NCBI GenBank assembly: GCA_023458875.1
Contig: JAEWXO010000074.1
Location: forward strand, 1-15,253
Length of the DNA: 15,253 bases
From: Bacillota bacterium
GTDB lineage: Bacteria > Bacillota > Clostridia > Oscillospirales > Ruminococcaceae
Reading direction: 5' to 3'
Translations under genes and position numbers: made by a program
In this document: positions 14,850-15,253 of the stretch, one piece after another
Numbering within the stretch: the first letter of the stretch is position 1
How the letters are laid out: every line of letters starts with the position of its first letter
Notes under the pieces: generated by a model
What the model saw: only the letters and a program-made list of their open reading frames with translations
Told to the model about the DNA's origin: nothing
Databases searched by the model: none

Positions 14850-15253
14850 TTATTCATCGTGACCTAAGAAAAATCTTCTAAGCCACACAATTACGTATTT
14901 TATAAACTTTTTCTGGTTTCACCTAAAAAGTGAAGCCAGAGTATAGAAAAAGAGCTTCAAATTTGTTATAATTGAAATCGCTAAACAACAACAAAACAAA
15001 GGAGAAGCTCTCATGTTTAATAGTATAAGCGATTTTTCATTTAAATTCAATAGTTCTGTAAAATTTAATTTCGATGGTGGAGATTTAACGTCAGATTCTG
15101 GTGGACTTCTGATAGAAGAATTTATCCATGTAACAGGTATAAAAAGGCTGTTTCAGATGTTTAAAACCAAAGATTCTGCAGTTAGATTTCACAATGATGC
15201 AGATAATCTTCATCAGGTAATTTCACAGATTTTTCTTTCATACTACAACGATA
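14844..15253 (+). mobile_element. IS1380-family insertion sequence, left part
   Basis: The element starts at CCTGAATTATTCATCG (14844), directly after the helicase text ends. The start resembles IS1380-family ends, which begin CCT and include ISEcp1 with CCTAGATTC. The four bases before it, TTAT (14840-14843), would be the target duplication if repeated at the far side, which is outside the window. The transposase gene begins 169 bases in. The 5' region also holds a repeated CCTAA..AG..GAAG motif (near 14863 and 14921) of unknown meaning. Confidence 0.82.
15013..15253 (+). CDS. IS1380-family transposase, N-terminal part
   Basis: The ATG at 15013 follows AAAGGAG at 8 bases. The visible 80 residues, MFNSISDFSFKFNSS then VKFNFDGGDLTSDSGGLLI, show the FxGGxLTSDSGGLLL start that is diagnostic for IS1380 transposases (DDE type). 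The DxADNLHQVISQI stretch is also typical. The frame continues past the right edge with no break, so the element may be intact. It promotes cut-and-paste movement of its own insertion sequence and is unrelated to the serine recombinase to its left. Confidence 0.92.
   Translation, partial: MFNSISDFSFKFNSSVKFNFDGGDLTSDSGGLLIEEFIHVTGIKRLFQMFKTKDSAVRFHNDADNLHQVISQIFLSYYND

Noticed and set aside
1..15253. CRISPR array, tRNA or rRNA genes
   Set aside because: No regularly spaced repeats and no tRNA or rRNA text were seen on either strand.

Overview
The window is AT-rich DNA that looks like a low-GC Firmicute, most likely a gut Clostridia/Ruminococcus-type bacterium. This rests on gene style (Agr-type peptide signalling with a QPDE-ending precursor, a Tn4451-like mobilisation/integration module, strong GGAGG ribosome binding sites) and is an inference. 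It is an accessory region in which a defence-type locus has been broken up by mobile DNA.

Layout, left to right. (1) Positions 1-~2338, minus strand: a Res-like type III restriction helicase, running off the left edge and cut at or very near its own N-terminus. (2) ~2333-3454, plus strand: the C-terminal two thirds of hydroxylamine reductase/hybrid-cluster protein (Hcp), fused head-to-head to the Res gene at a sharp junction, then a perfect bidirectional terminator. (3) 3534-10758, minus strand: an Agr-type quorum-sensing block. agrA-agrC are read first and stop at an intrinsic terminator. A consensus promoter with LytTR-type direct repeats just upstream of its -35 then drives agrB-agrD, a small Sec-secreted four-cysteine protein, a lipoprotein, two ABC-2-like permeases and an ATPase with an E in place of the Q-loop glutamine. 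(4) 10760-11240: non-coding hairpins and a recognisable MobV/pMV158-type oriT. (5) 11238-14324, plus strand: MobV relaxase (tnpZ-like), a 50-residue TnpW-like protein and a large serine recombinase (tnpX-like), the core of a Tn4451-type mobilisable transposon. (6) 14391-14843, minus strand: a fragment of a SNF2-type helicase, cut at its SATP motif by the recombinase side and near its N-terminal side by an IS1380-family insertion sequence that starts at 14844 and runs off the right edge.

Proposed working: AgrB would mature and export the AgrD peptide, AgrC would sense it, and phosphorylated AgrA would bind the direct repeats and switch on the downstream operon. The operon resembles a secreted antagonist followed by a LanI/LanFEG-style immunity set (lipoprotein plus ABC exporter), but no known bacteriocin family is recognised, so that role is a hypothesis. 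The neighbouring oriT, relaxase and recombinase suggest that this block travels as cargo. The left end of the element could not be located, and the Res/Hcp junction may be a real rearrangement or an assembly artefact.
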